Shown: positions 1 through 6,061, counted from the first letter of the stretch. The stretch is 6,061 nucleotides of DNA from an uncultured Mycoplasmatota bacterium (GCA_949527715.1 CATEWF010000057.1:1-6061), one strand, 5' to 3'. Numbers and translations are program-made. Notes: generated by a model from the sequence alone, not told the origin.

Positions 1-375
1 ACCAATTGAAGAACAATTAGATTCTTTGGCAAAAGTTAATTTTGTAATAAATGTTGGGACTCTTGAAATTGGTTCTAGAGAAGTGAGATCATCAATGAAA
101 GAACCATCAGCAATACTAGTTACTCTTGCAGGAATTTCCATAGTGTCACAATTTTTAAAATTGTCTTTATAAATAGGAGAAGTTGGATCGTTTAAAAAAG
201 CATCTTTAAATCCTAATAAGACATTGTTTTCATCAATATCATAAACACTTTCTGGTAATGCTTTTATTGATTGTTGATTACTACACCCACAACTTGTAGA
301 AGTAATAGTAATTGTTGATCCAATTGCAAATATTCCTGCAAAGCAGGTTAAAATTTTTAATAATTTATTTTTCAT
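1..375 (-). CDS. BspA-like leucine-rich-repeat lipoprotein, N-terminal part (partial)
   Basis: This is the first 125 codons of a gene that runs off the left edge. It begins at the ATG at 375 and stays open to base 1. The protein opens with a lipoprotein signal: Lys2 and Lys4, a hydrophobic stretch at about residues 8-24, then TSTSC with the likely lipidated cysteine at 29. After a linker, residues 76-125 read as the start of BspA-type leucine-rich repeats (LRR_5), with the pattern IPARVTSIADGSF followed by FITKLTFAKESNCSSIG. Such proteins are anchored in the mycoplasma membrane facing outward and are usually linked to host contact or antigenic variation; that role is family knowledge. No Shine-Dalgarno sequence precedes the ATG, and a -10 box lies only 8 bases upstream, so the mRNA is probably leaderless. 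Confidence is high for the lipoprotein and moderate for the repeat family. Confidence 0.8.
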   Translation of the reverse strand, partial: MKNKLLKILTCFAGIFAIGSTITITSTSCGCSNQQSIKALPESVYDIDENNVLLGFKDAFLNDPTSPIYKDNFKNCDTMEIPARVTSIADGSFIDDLTSLEPISRVPTFITKLTFAKESNCSSIG

Positions 376-383
376 ATATTTAT

Positions 384-389
384 ATTGTA
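384..389 (-). promoter_or_regulatory. -10 box for the lipoprotein gene
   Basis: Read on the minus strand this is TACAAT, one mismatch from TATAAT. It ends 8 bases before the ATG at 375, so transcription would start at or next to the start codon. No convincing -35 element is visible, which is common in mycoplasmas. Confidence 0.45.
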
Positions 390-466
390 TTGTTTTTTAA
401 ACATAAATTAATTTTATCTTAAAAACCAGAAATTAGAATTGGCTAACAATAATTGTAGATTGTTAA

Positions 467-472
467 TATAAT
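467..472 (+). promoter_or_regulatory. -10 box for purB
   Basis: A perfect TATAAT ends 9 bases before the purB ATG at 482. The predicted transcription start falls almost on the ATG, implying a leaderless message. The 17-bp-spaced -35 position (444-449, TAACAA) is a poor match to TTGACA. The 106-bp space from 376 to 481 holds both this promoter and the divergent lipoprotein promoter; nothing else is recognisable in it. Confidence 0.6.
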
Positions 473-481
473 CATATTTAT

Positions 482-1780
482 ATGATTAGTCGTTACTCAA
501 ATAAAAAAATGGAAAATATCTGAACTGTTAAAAATAAGTTCAGAACTTATTTAAAAATTGAAATCTTAGCATGTGAAGCTTGAAGTGAATTAGGAATTAT
601 TCCAAAATCTGATGTTGATAAAATCAAAACCAATGCAAAATTTAATGTTAAAAGAATTGAAGAAATCGAAAAAATTACTCATCATGATGTTATTGCTTTT
701 ACAAGAAATGTTAGTGAGTCACTAGGTAGTGAAAAACAATGAGTTCACTATGGTTTGACTTCAACAGATGTTGTTGATACTGCCAATGGATATTTACTAA
801 GACAAGCAAATAAGATCATATTAAATGATCTTACTGATTTCATGGAAGTTTTAAAAACCAAAGCAATTGAATACAAAACATTACCATGTATCGGTAGGAC
901 TCATGGCATCCATGCAGATATTACTACTTTTGGTCTTAAATATGCTTTATGATATGAAGAAATGAAACGTAATTTAAGACGTTTTAAATTAGCAGCTAAA
1001 GATGTTGAAGTAGGTAAGTTATCTGGTGCTGTTGGTAATTTTGCTAATAATTCACCATTTGTTCAAGATTATGTATGTAATAAATTACATATTGCAAGCG
1101 CTAATATTTCAACTCAAGTTATTCAAAGAGACCGTCACGCTTATTATTTGGCAACACTTGCTGTTATTGCTTCAACAGTTGAAAAGATTGCAACCGAAAT
1201 TAGACACTTACAAAGAACTGAAGTTCATGAATTAGAAGAATTCTTTGCTGCTGGTCAAAAAGGTTCATCTGCAATGCCTCATAAACGTAATCCAATTTCA
1301 TCTGAAAACATGTGTGGATGTGCAAGAGTTATTAGAGGTTATATGATGACTTGCTATGAAAATGTTAACTTATGACATGAGAGAGATATCTCTCATTCAT
1401 CTGCTGAAAGAATTGTTCTTCCAGACGCTACTATCTTATTGGATTACATGCTAAAAAGATTTACTAAACTTGTAGCAAACCTAACAATTTTCAAAGAAAA
1501 TGTGTTAGGAAACATTTATAAAACAAATGGTGTAATCTTTGCTCAAAGAGTAATGAACCAATTAATTACTCATGGATTTAGTCGTGAACAAGCATATGAT
1601 ACTGTTCAACCAATTGCAATGGATGCTTATTTTAATAACAAACAATTTAAAGATCTATTGTTGAAAAATAATACTGTAATGTCTAAGCTAAATAAACAAG
1701 ATGTTGAAGGTTGCTTTACATTAGAGTATTACCAAAAACATGTAGATGAAATCTACAAAAGAGTTGGTATAGAAAAATAA
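482..1780 (+). CDS. purB: Adenylosuccinate lyase
   Basis: The 432-residue protein is normal length for PurB. The enzyme is a cytoplasmic homotetramer of the fumarase/aspartase superfamily. It cleaves adenylosuccinate to AMP and fumarate, and cleaves SAICAR in de novo purine synthesis. Visible motifs are LTSTDVVDT (residues 92-100), GRTHGIHA (138-145, His141 matching the catalytic histidine of the family), and the superfamily signature GSSAMPHKRNP (261-271), whose Ser263 lies in the mobile catalytic loop. WHERDISHSSAER follows at 298-310. Five tryptophans (14, 34, 87, 157, 298) are encoded by UGA, so standard-code reading splits the gene into fragments. The ATG at 482 is chosen because it gives the usual N-terminus (MISRYSNKKMENIW) and sits right behind a TATAAT box. 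A terminator follows the stop. No neighbouring purine gene is present, so AMP salvage from IMP is a likelier use than the whole de novo pathway; that is inference. Confidence 0.97.
532..552. repeat. Inverted repeat inside the start of purB
   Basis: Two perfect 10-base arms, AAATAAGTTC and GAACTTATTT, flank a single central A (542). The repeat lies about 50 bases after the purB start codon, over codons 17-24. It could form an operator-like palindrome or, less easily because of the tiny loop, an RNA hairpin. The coding sequence may explain it by chance. Confidence 0.4.
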
Positions 1781-1802
1781 AAAGTTGGTCAACCACTTTT
1801 TT
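1779..1802. terminator. Bidirectional intrinsic terminator between purB and the XRE gene
   Basis: The left arm AAAAAGTTGG pairs with the right arm CCACTTTTT around a TCAA loop, with one bulged T at 1785. On the plus strand the right arm forms a run of six T (1797-1802). On the minus strand the A-rich left arm gives T-rich tails. The structure begins inside the purB stop codon and overlaps the XRE stop codon (1801-1803), so it can serve both convergent genes. Confidence 0.7.
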
Positions 1803-2007
1803 AAAAATAGAATAAGTCTTCAAACTTACAATCTAGTACTACACAAAGCAGTAAAGCTAATTTTGTAGTTGGATTAAAAACTTGCTTTTCAATAGATATT
1901 ATTGTCTGTCTTGTAGTACCTACAAGATTAGCTAATTGTTGTTGGGATAAGTTTTTCTTATTTCTTATTTTTTTTAAGTTGTTTTGAAGTATTAATTTCT
2001 TTTTCAT
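1801..2007 (-). CDS. Small XRE/Cro-CI family transcriptional regulator (YgzD-like)
   Basis: The 68-residue protein is almost entirely one helix-turn-helix domain. Residues 10-20 (NLKKIRNKKNL) form helix 1, SQQQLANLVG (21-30) helix 2, and TTRQTIISIEK (31-41) the recognition helix. A hydrophobic C-terminal half ends in CKFEDLFYF. This matches the compact Cro-like regulators of about 65-70 residues common in Firmicutes. The ATG at 2007 is preferred over the upstream in-frame ATG at 2025: it gives the usual MKKKLILQNN start and lies one base after the stop of the preceding membrane gene (TAATATG), implying translational coupling. It is the second gene of a two-gene operon. The two palindromes at 2361-2425 around the operon promoter are its likely binding sites, making it an autorepressor; that is inference from layout. 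The signal it responds to is unknown. Confidence 0.88.
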   Translation of the reverse strand: MKKKLILQNNLKKIRNKKNLSQQQLANLVGTTRQTIISIEKQVFNPTTKLALLLCVVLDCKFEDLFYF

Positions 2008-2008
2008 A

Positions 2009-2341
2009 TTACATGACGCCAACATTTGTTAGTGTATATAAAATTATCATTAATATTCCAGCACATCCTTCTAACACTCCACCAAGAATAATTCCGAAGT
2101 ATTTTCTCTTAGCAATAAAGTATTGCAAGAAATAAAAGATTGATGCTCAAACAAAACAAGTTCCAGCTAAAGCATAAATTGCTGAATAATGACCAAGCGA
2201 TCCTTCAACAATCATCATTATTACTGCAAAGATTGCTGCAATAATTAAAGCAATTCAACAAGATTTATTAATCTTGTTAGATTCCATTTCACCGATTGGG
2301 TGCTTAACTTTTGCTTTTTCCAAAATTTCTTTCTTTTCCAT
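2009..2341 (-). CDS. Small membrane protein, DUF6442-like, partner of the XRE regulator
   Basis: The gene encodes 110 residues when the two UGA codons (29 and 65) are read as tryptophan. It is invisible as a long frame under the standard code. A charged cytoplasmic-looking head (MEKKEILEKAKVKHPIGEME) precedes three likely membrane helices at about residues 28-46, 54-76 and 82-105. The MxKEEILEK-type head followed by helices, encoded beside a YgzD-like regulator, resembles the DUF6442 family; this assignment is from memory of the family pattern. Its biochemical role is unknown. The start at 2341 is supported by a strong Shine-Dalgarno sequence, AAAGGAG at 2347-2353, five bases upstream. This is the only strong ribosome site seen in the window. 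It is the first gene of the operon controlled by the palindromic operators upstream. Confidence 0.8.
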
Positions 2342-2360
2342 TTTTTCTCCTTTAAAATAT

Positions 2361-2380
2361 GTGTAAAGTTTTCTTTACAT
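2361..2380. promoter_or_regulatory. Palindromic operator 1 (downstream site)
   Basis: GTGTAAAGTTTTCTTTACAT contains perfect 7-base arms, TGTAAAG and CTTTACA, around TTTT. It lies just past the predicted transcription start of the minus-strand operon, so a bound repressor would block transcription there. The TGTAAAG...CTTTACA form is typical of sites next to small YgzD-like XRE regulators in Firmicutes (recollection, not a search). Confidence 0.7.
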
Positions 2381-2384
2381 TAAT

Positions 2385-2412
2385 AGTATACACAAAAAAT
2401 ATAAAATGTAAA
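2385..2412 (-). promoter_or_regulatory. Promoter of the membrane protein/XRE operon
   Basis: On the minus strand, -35 TTTACA (2412-2407, one mismatch from TTGACA) is followed after 16 bases by -10 TATACT (2390-2385, one mismatch from TATAAT). The -35 hexamer is one arm of operator 2, and the predicted start near 2378 falls in operator 1. The promoter is therefore bracketed by repressor sites. The leader to the ATG at 2341 is about 37 bases and carries the AAAGGAG ribosome site. Confidence 0.65.
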
Positions 2413-2425
2413 GTTTTATTTACAT
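2406..2425. promoter_or_regulatory. Palindromic operator 2, overlapping the -35 box
   Basis: ATGTAAAGTTTTATTTACAT differs from operator 1 at only two positions and lies in the same orientation exactly 45 bp away. Its arms ATGTAAA and TTTACAT are perfect inverted repeats. It directly abuts the lepA stop codon at 2426-2428. Read as minus-strand RNA it makes a 7-bp A+U hairpin followed by a U-rich stretch, so it may also weakly terminate lepA transcription (inference). Confidence 0.7.
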
Positions 2426-4225
2426 CTATTCATCACTTAATATTTTGATAAATGTATCTTGTGGTATTGAAACATTACCAATTAATTTAAGTTTCTTTTT
2501 ACCTTCTTTTTGTTGTTCCAATAATTTTTTCTTACGACTAACGTCTCCACCATAACATTTAGCAAGAACGTTTTTATATAGTGCTTTAATATTTTCTCTA
2601 GCAATAATCTTTCCACCAATTGCTGCTTGAATTGGAATTTCAAATTGTTGTCTTGGAATGTGTTCTTTTAATTTTTCACAAAGTTTCATTCCTTTTGCTC
2701 TAGCAAAATCACTATGACTAATCATAGATAAAGCATCTACTTTTGTACCATTTAAAAGAATATCTATTTTTAATAGATTTTGTTTTTTATATTGTGTAAA
2801 TTCATAATCCATTGTGGCATAACCACGAGAGATTGTTTTCAAATTATCAAAGAAGTTATAAATAATTTCACCTAATGGAATTTCATATATTAATCTTCTA
2901 CGAATATTGTCAATGTATTCAAGATCAATATATTCACCACGTCTGTTGTGACACAAGTCCATAATTCCACCTATATATTCTTCTGGTGTAATTATTGAAA
3001 GTTTAACAAATGGTTCTTCAATATATTTAATATAAGTTCTGTCTGGTAACTTAGAAGGGTTATCAATCATCATCTCTTCGCCATTTGTTAAAAGCACTTT
3101 GTACTTAACACTTGGAGCTGTAAGGATTAAATCAATTCCATATTCTCTTTGGATTCTTTCACGAATTACATCCATATGTAATAATCCTAAAAACCCACAA
3201 CGGATACCAAAGCCTAAAGCTTTTGAAGTTTCATATTCATAAGTTAAAGACGAATCCGATAAAGAAATTTTTGCCATTGCTTCTTTAAGATCATCAAATT
3301 TTGAATTATCAATTGGATAAATACCACAATAAACCATTGGTAAGATTTTTTTATAGCCTTTTAAAGGCATATCTGCAGGATTATCATAATCAGTGATAGT
3401 GTCTCCGACACTAATATCTTTTGCTGTTTTGATACTTGCAGCTACTCATCCTACTTCTCCTGATACTAATTGATCTTTATTAATTGATTTAGGTGTTCTA
3501 ATACCTAATTCAGTAACAATGAAGTCTTTTCCTGAAGACATCATTTTAATGTGTTGACCAACTTTAAGAGTACCATTTTTGATTCTGATTAAACAAATAA
3601 CTCCTTTATAAGAGTCATAGTAACTATCAAAAATTAATACTTGAAGTTTACCGTTATCATCTCCAATAGGAGATGGTACATAATTGATAATTGATTCTAT
3701 AACTTGTTCAATATTTAATCCGGTTTTAGCTGAAATGCATGGAGCATTTGAACAGTCTAAACCAATTAAGTCTTCAATTTCTTTTTTGGTAGCATCAATG
3801 TCTGCAGTTGGTAAATCAATTTTATTAATTACAGGAATAATCTCAAGATTATTTTCTAAAGCAAGATAAACATTTGATAATGTTTGTGCTTCGATTCCTT
3901 GAGAAGCATCAACAACTAATAATGCTCCTTCGCAAGCAGCTAAACTTCTACTTACCTCATAGGTAAAATCAATATGTCCGGGTGTATCTATTAAATGAAA
4001 GGTGTAATCATTATTATCCTTATCATAATGATAGTGTAATTGAATTGCATTCAATTTTATAGTAATTCCTCTTTCTCTTTCAATATCCATTGAATCAAGA
4101 ATTTGGTCTTGCATTTCTCTTTTTTCTAAACCGTGCGTAATTTCAATAATACGATCAGATAAAGTTGATTTACCATGATCAATATGAGCAATAATACTAA
4201 AATTACGAACTAAAGATTTATTCAT
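2426..4225 (-). CDS. lepA: Elongation factor 4 (LepA), ribosome-associated GTPase
   Basis: The 599-residue length is typical for LepA. The protein binds ribosomes and hydrolyses GTP; back-translocation and roles in initiation or subunit assembly have been proposed for the family. The GTPase motifs are complete: P-loop AHIDHGKS (13-20), RERGITIK (51-57 region), DTPGH (80-84), NKID (134-137) and SAK (165-167). The LepA-specific C-terminus is present, with the IPRQQFEIPIQAAIGGKIIA and NVLAKCYGGDVSRKKKLLEQ stretches and the KKKLKLIGNV-type tail. This distinguishes it from EF-G, BipA and TetM-type proteins. Trp260 is a UGA codon (3446-3448), the only one, and would split the gene under the standard code. 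The start ATG at 4225 lies inside the end of the upstream hydrolase gene (ATGAATAA, 8-bp overlap), so translation is probably coupled. Only a weak A/G-rich ribosome site precedes it. The stop is TAG. Confidence 0.98.
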
Positions 4226-4970
4226 TCTTTGATATTCTTTCTAAATATGCATCAAAGTATTTATAAAATTCTTTAGGTTGATCAATAGAAATACAATGTC
4301 CTGCACCTTTAATTACATGAATTTCTAAATCATCCAAATGATTTGAATAATTCTCTCTTGTATCTCTTAGAGGAATATAAATATCTTTATTACCTAAAAA
4401 TAATAATGTAGGAACACTAATTGATTCAAGTGCTGCTTGAATTCTATTTAGTGCTGGTAAGTTAAGAATGTTGAATAAAAGTGGCAAATAATCATTTTTT
4501 TGACTTTTCATTTCTTTTAAGTAAGTAGCAAGAGTTGGCGTTTTGTTTTGTTTTGTTAGAATTTCTTTAATAGTTTGAATAGCTTTCTTTGTTGAATAAA
4601 GAGAACGCATAACAACACGCTTGTTATGTGGTGCTTCAAGAATAATAGCTTTTAATTCTTTTCTAAAATATTGTTCACCAGCAATGATTGTAGTAATACT
4701 TCCACCCATTGAGTGTCCCATAATAATAAATTCTTCAAGATTAAAAGATTTAATTTTTGTTACACAAAAATCTACTAAAAAATTTAAATCAACATCTTCA
4801 ATTTTAAAACTTTTTTTATTACTACCGTGAGCTGGTAAATCAAAATTATAAAAATTATATCCGCATGATTCCACATGTTTTTTTAATTCTGGATGATCAT
4901 CTTTAGATGCAGAAAAACCGTGAATGTAAATTAAGTTTTTGCTATTTTTTTTCGTTTTAGTTTTTTTCAT
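4218..4970 (-). CDS. Alpha/beta hydrolase (serine hydrolase / lysophospholipase-like)
   Basis: The 250-residue protein has a complete alpha/beta hydrolase core. The oxyanion-loop motif IHGFS lies at 16-20, the nucleophile elbow GHSMGGS at 85-91 with Ser87, the probable acid Asp196 in FLGNKDIYIP, and His225 in GAGHCISIDQP. A cap region sits between about residues 115 and 180. There is no signal peptide, so it is probably cytoplasmic; the Lys-rich N-terminus (MKKTKTKKNSK) is ordinary for mollicutes. The substrate cannot be read from sequence; esterase, lipase-like or lysophospholipase activity on host-derived lipids is plausible for this group. The gene contains no tryptophan codon. It is the first gene of a likely two-gene operon with lepA, overlapping it by 8 bp. 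The ATG at 4970 is the first in frame and lies 23 bases after a TATAAT box. Confidence 0.88.
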   Translation of the reverse strand: MKKTKTKKNSKNLIYIHGFSASKDDHPELKKHVESCGYNFYNFDLPAHGSNKKSFKIEDVDLNFLVDFCVTKIKSFNLEEFIIMGHSMGGSITTIIAGEQYFRKELKAIILEAPHNKRVVMRSLYSTKKAIQTIKEILTKQNKTPTLATYLKEMKSQKNDYLPLLFNILNLPALNRIQAALESISVPTLLFLGNKDIYIPLRDTRENYSNHLDDLEIHVIKGAGHCISIDQPKEFYKYFDAYLERISKNE

Positions 4971-4993
4971 ATTCTTGCTATCAAGTTTTTATT

Positions 4994-4999
4994 ATTATA
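4994..4999 (-). promoter_or_regulatory. -10 box for the hydrolase-lepA operon
   Basis: A perfect TATAAT on the minus strand ends 23 bases before the hydrolase ATG, giving a short leader of roughly 15-18 bases. The -35 position at 17-bp spacing (5017-5022, TTATTA on the minus strand) is weak. The box lies inside the expected footprint of the divergent promoter at 5007-5012. Confidence 0.55.
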
Positions 5000-5006
5000 T
5001 CTAATG

Positions 5007-5012
5007 TATAAT
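5007..5012 (+). promoter_or_regulatory. -10 box for the Abi-like gene; decides its start
   Basis: A perfect TATAAT ends 9 bases before the ATG at 5022, the same spacing as at purB. An in-frame ATG at 5004 lies upstream of or within this box and would not be in the transcript, so 5022 is the better start. No good -35 is visible. Confidence 0.55.
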
Positions 5013-5021
5013 AACTTAATA

Positions 5022-5936
5022 ATGAAAAACATAATTAATTCGCACGATTTAATCAAAGATTTAATTGATCATAACTTAACTGTTGATGATAAAAAAATGT
5101 TTAATTTTTATATTAAAAATTTTAACTTCAACACAGTAATAGCAAACTATAGTGATGTTTTTTATGATAATCCAGCTAAAAAACATTATGATAGTGATGC
5201 TACATCATCTCATTTAATTAATTTATATAAGTTTGATCATGATTTAGGCAACCACATTTTAAGATATATTCTAGTAATTGAAAAAATGTTAAATACTAAT
5301 GTTGCGTATGAAATTATCAATCAATTTCATATTATGGACAAATGTTTATTTAAAATTAATGAAAAATATATTAACCAAAATATATTAACTAATTTTAAAG
5401 ATGTTGAAACTCATCTTTCTCTAAAAATGTTTTTACATTCTTTAGTAAAATATTGTTCAACTAACACAGTGACAAAAAAATATTACAACGGTGCAGGAAG
5501 AGATGAAATAAAAAAATGAGAAAACTGTCCTTTAGACATCATGTGTTTGACGTGAAGCTTTTCGACAACATTTTCTTTGTTTATTGCCCTTAATGATTCA
5601 GTAAGAAATAGAATCATTAATAATTTTGGGTTATATCCCAAACATTTGTTTGGATTTATAGATTTTATGAAAAATATTCTTCATATAAGAAATTTGATTT
5701 CTCATAATTATGTTATTTTTAATGCTAATGTTAAATATCAATCACAATCATTAAATGATATTTATGAATTTATTTTTAGTAAAAAAGTTGATCATATTTC
5801 ACCATTTAATTTAACTGAAATGATTCAACATTTTGCTTTTAATAAAACATTAGTTTCTAACACTATGTATTATTTTAAGAAAATGGATATTCCTTCCAAA
5901 TTTAAAGAAAAAATTATTTCTGAGTTAAACAAATAA
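5022..5936 (+). CDS. Abi_2 family (AbiD/AbiF-like) protein with HEPN motif
   Basis: The gene encodes 304 residues when the UGA codons at 166 and 178 are read as tryptophan; otherwise it falls into two pieces. The pattern follows the Abi_2 family: YKFDHDLGNHILRYILVIEK (69-88) and the following NTNVAYEI match the family's 'D-x-x-L-x-x-x-I-x-x-IE-x-x-L-x-T-x-x-A-Y' block. CPLDIMCLTWSFSTTFSLFI (169-188) matches the 'PxW...G' block. HIRNLISHN (221-229) carries R223-N-x-x-x-H228, the R-x4-H signature of HEPN ribonucleases. Family members cause abortive infection against phages in lactococci and are thought to cleave RNA; that function is inferred here. A single R-x4-H motif implies that a dimer would form the active site. 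The gene appears poorer in G+C than purB or lepA (sampled lines about 18% versus 30-33%), hinting at separate ancestry. It starts leaderlessly at 5022, and the next gene follows after two bases. Confidence 0.72.
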
Positions 5937-5938
5937 TT

Positions 5939-6061
5939 ATGAGTAAGGTCTTATACAAAAATTATCATTTAAGTTTATACAAAACAGAACGTGGTTTTAT
6001 TTATGCTCAAAGAAGAAATGTAAATTCAACAGCTTCTTTACTTTTTAAAAAAGTTAAGAAT
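5939..6061 (+). CDS. Partial gene, possibly a Nudix hydrolase N-terminus
   Basis: An open frame of 41 codons starts with the ATG at 5939, two bases after the Abi-like stop codon, and runs off the right edge. It has no UGA or other stop. The visible protein begins MSKVLYKNYHLSLYKTERGF, then IYAQRRNVNSTASLLFKKVK. The 'R-x-N-V-N-S-x-A-x-L-L-F-K-K-V' stretch resembles the first core strand of mollicute Nudix hydrolases (ADP-ribose pyrophosphatase type), but the diagnostic Nudix box would lie beyond the window. The gene may be co-transcribed with the Abi-like gene. No Shine-Dalgarno sequence is visible. It is likely a real gene; the product call is weak. Confidence 0.5.
   Translation, partial: MSKVLYKNYHLSLYKTERGFIYAQRRNVNSTASLLFKKVKN

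Noticed and set aside
1026..1235. Open frame on the plus strand inside purB in another phase (69 codons)
   Set aside because: It is a shadow of the purB coding sequence with no supporting signals.
1381..1394. Perfect 14-bp palindrome GAGAGATATCTCTC
   Set aside because: It encodes the conserved PurB residues ERDIS within HERDISHS, so protein constraint explains it.
755..1780. Three apparently separate plus-strand genes resembling pieces of adenylosuccinate lyase, as if purB were a pseudogene
   Set aside because: The breaks are all UGA codons in one continuous frame from 482, and all catalytic motifs are intact. This is one gene under code 4.
2008..2025. Longer start for the XRE gene at 2025, adding six residues (MLASCN)
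   Set aside because: It would overlap the end of the membrane gene, and the 2007 ATG gives the usual family N-terminus.
3371..3448. Apparent split of lepA into two genes
   Set aside because: The only interruption is a single UGA at 3446-3448; the frame is unbroken and the total length of 599 residues is normal.
3684..3869. Open frame on the plus strand inside lepA (61 codons)
   Set aside because: It is antisense to well-conserved lepA coding sequence, has no ribosome site and no recognisable product.
4621..4830. Open frame on the plus strand inside the hydrolase gene (69 codons)
   Set aside because: It is antisense to the alpha/beta hydrolase core and its protein sequence resembles no family.
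5004..5021. Longer start for the Abi-like gene at 5004
   Set aside because: The ATG lies upstream of and overlaps the likely -10 box at 5007-5012, so it would not be transcribed from that promoter.
4971..5021. Possible RNA antitoxin or repeat array upstream of the Abi-like gene
   Set aside because: The 51-bp gap is filled by two promoters and contains no tandem repeats or stable hairpin, so there is no support for an RNA gene there.

Overview
The window comes from a mollicute (Mycoplasma-like bacterium). Base composition is very A+T-rich. Four well-conserved or complete genes make sense only if UGA is read as tryptophan (genetic code 4): purB has five in-frame UGA codons, lepA one, the small membrane gene two and the Abi-like gene two. 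Read with the standard code these genes look broken; read with code 4 each is full length. The leaderless promoter layout and the BspA-like lipoprotein would fit the pneumoniae/Malacoplasma side of the group, but the genus cannot be fixed from this sequence alone.

Layout. Bases 1-375 (-) hold the N-terminal part of a surface lipoprotein with BspA-like leucine-rich repeats, cut by the window edge. A 106-bp divergent promoter region separates it from purB (482-1780, +), adenylosuccinate lyase. A bidirectional terminator lies at the convergent junction with a two-gene minus-strand operon: a three-helix membrane protein (2009-2341, DUF6442-like) followed after one base by a small XRE-family repressor (1801-2007). 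The operon promoter lies among two near-identical palindromic operators (2361-2380 and 2406-2425). This looks like a self-repressed regulator/membrane-protein module. Directly upstream on the same strand are lepA (2426-4225, elongation factor 4) and an alpha/beta hydrolase (4218-4970). These two overlap by 8 bp and probably share a promoter.

A 51-bp divergent region with overlapping promoters then leads to a complete Abi_2 (AbiD/AbiF-like) protein of 304 residues with a HEPN-type R-N-x-x-x-H motif (5022-5936, +). Two bases later another gene starts (5939 to the window end), possibly a Nudix hydrolase. The Abi-like gene appears more A+T-rich than purB and lepA and is the main accessory element here.

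The housekeeping genes serve purine nucleotide synthesis (purB) and translation (lepA). The accessory parts are the auto-regulated XRE/membrane-protein operon and the candidate HEPN defence or toxin gene. No tRNA, rRNA, CRISPR array, insertion sequence or origin was recognised.
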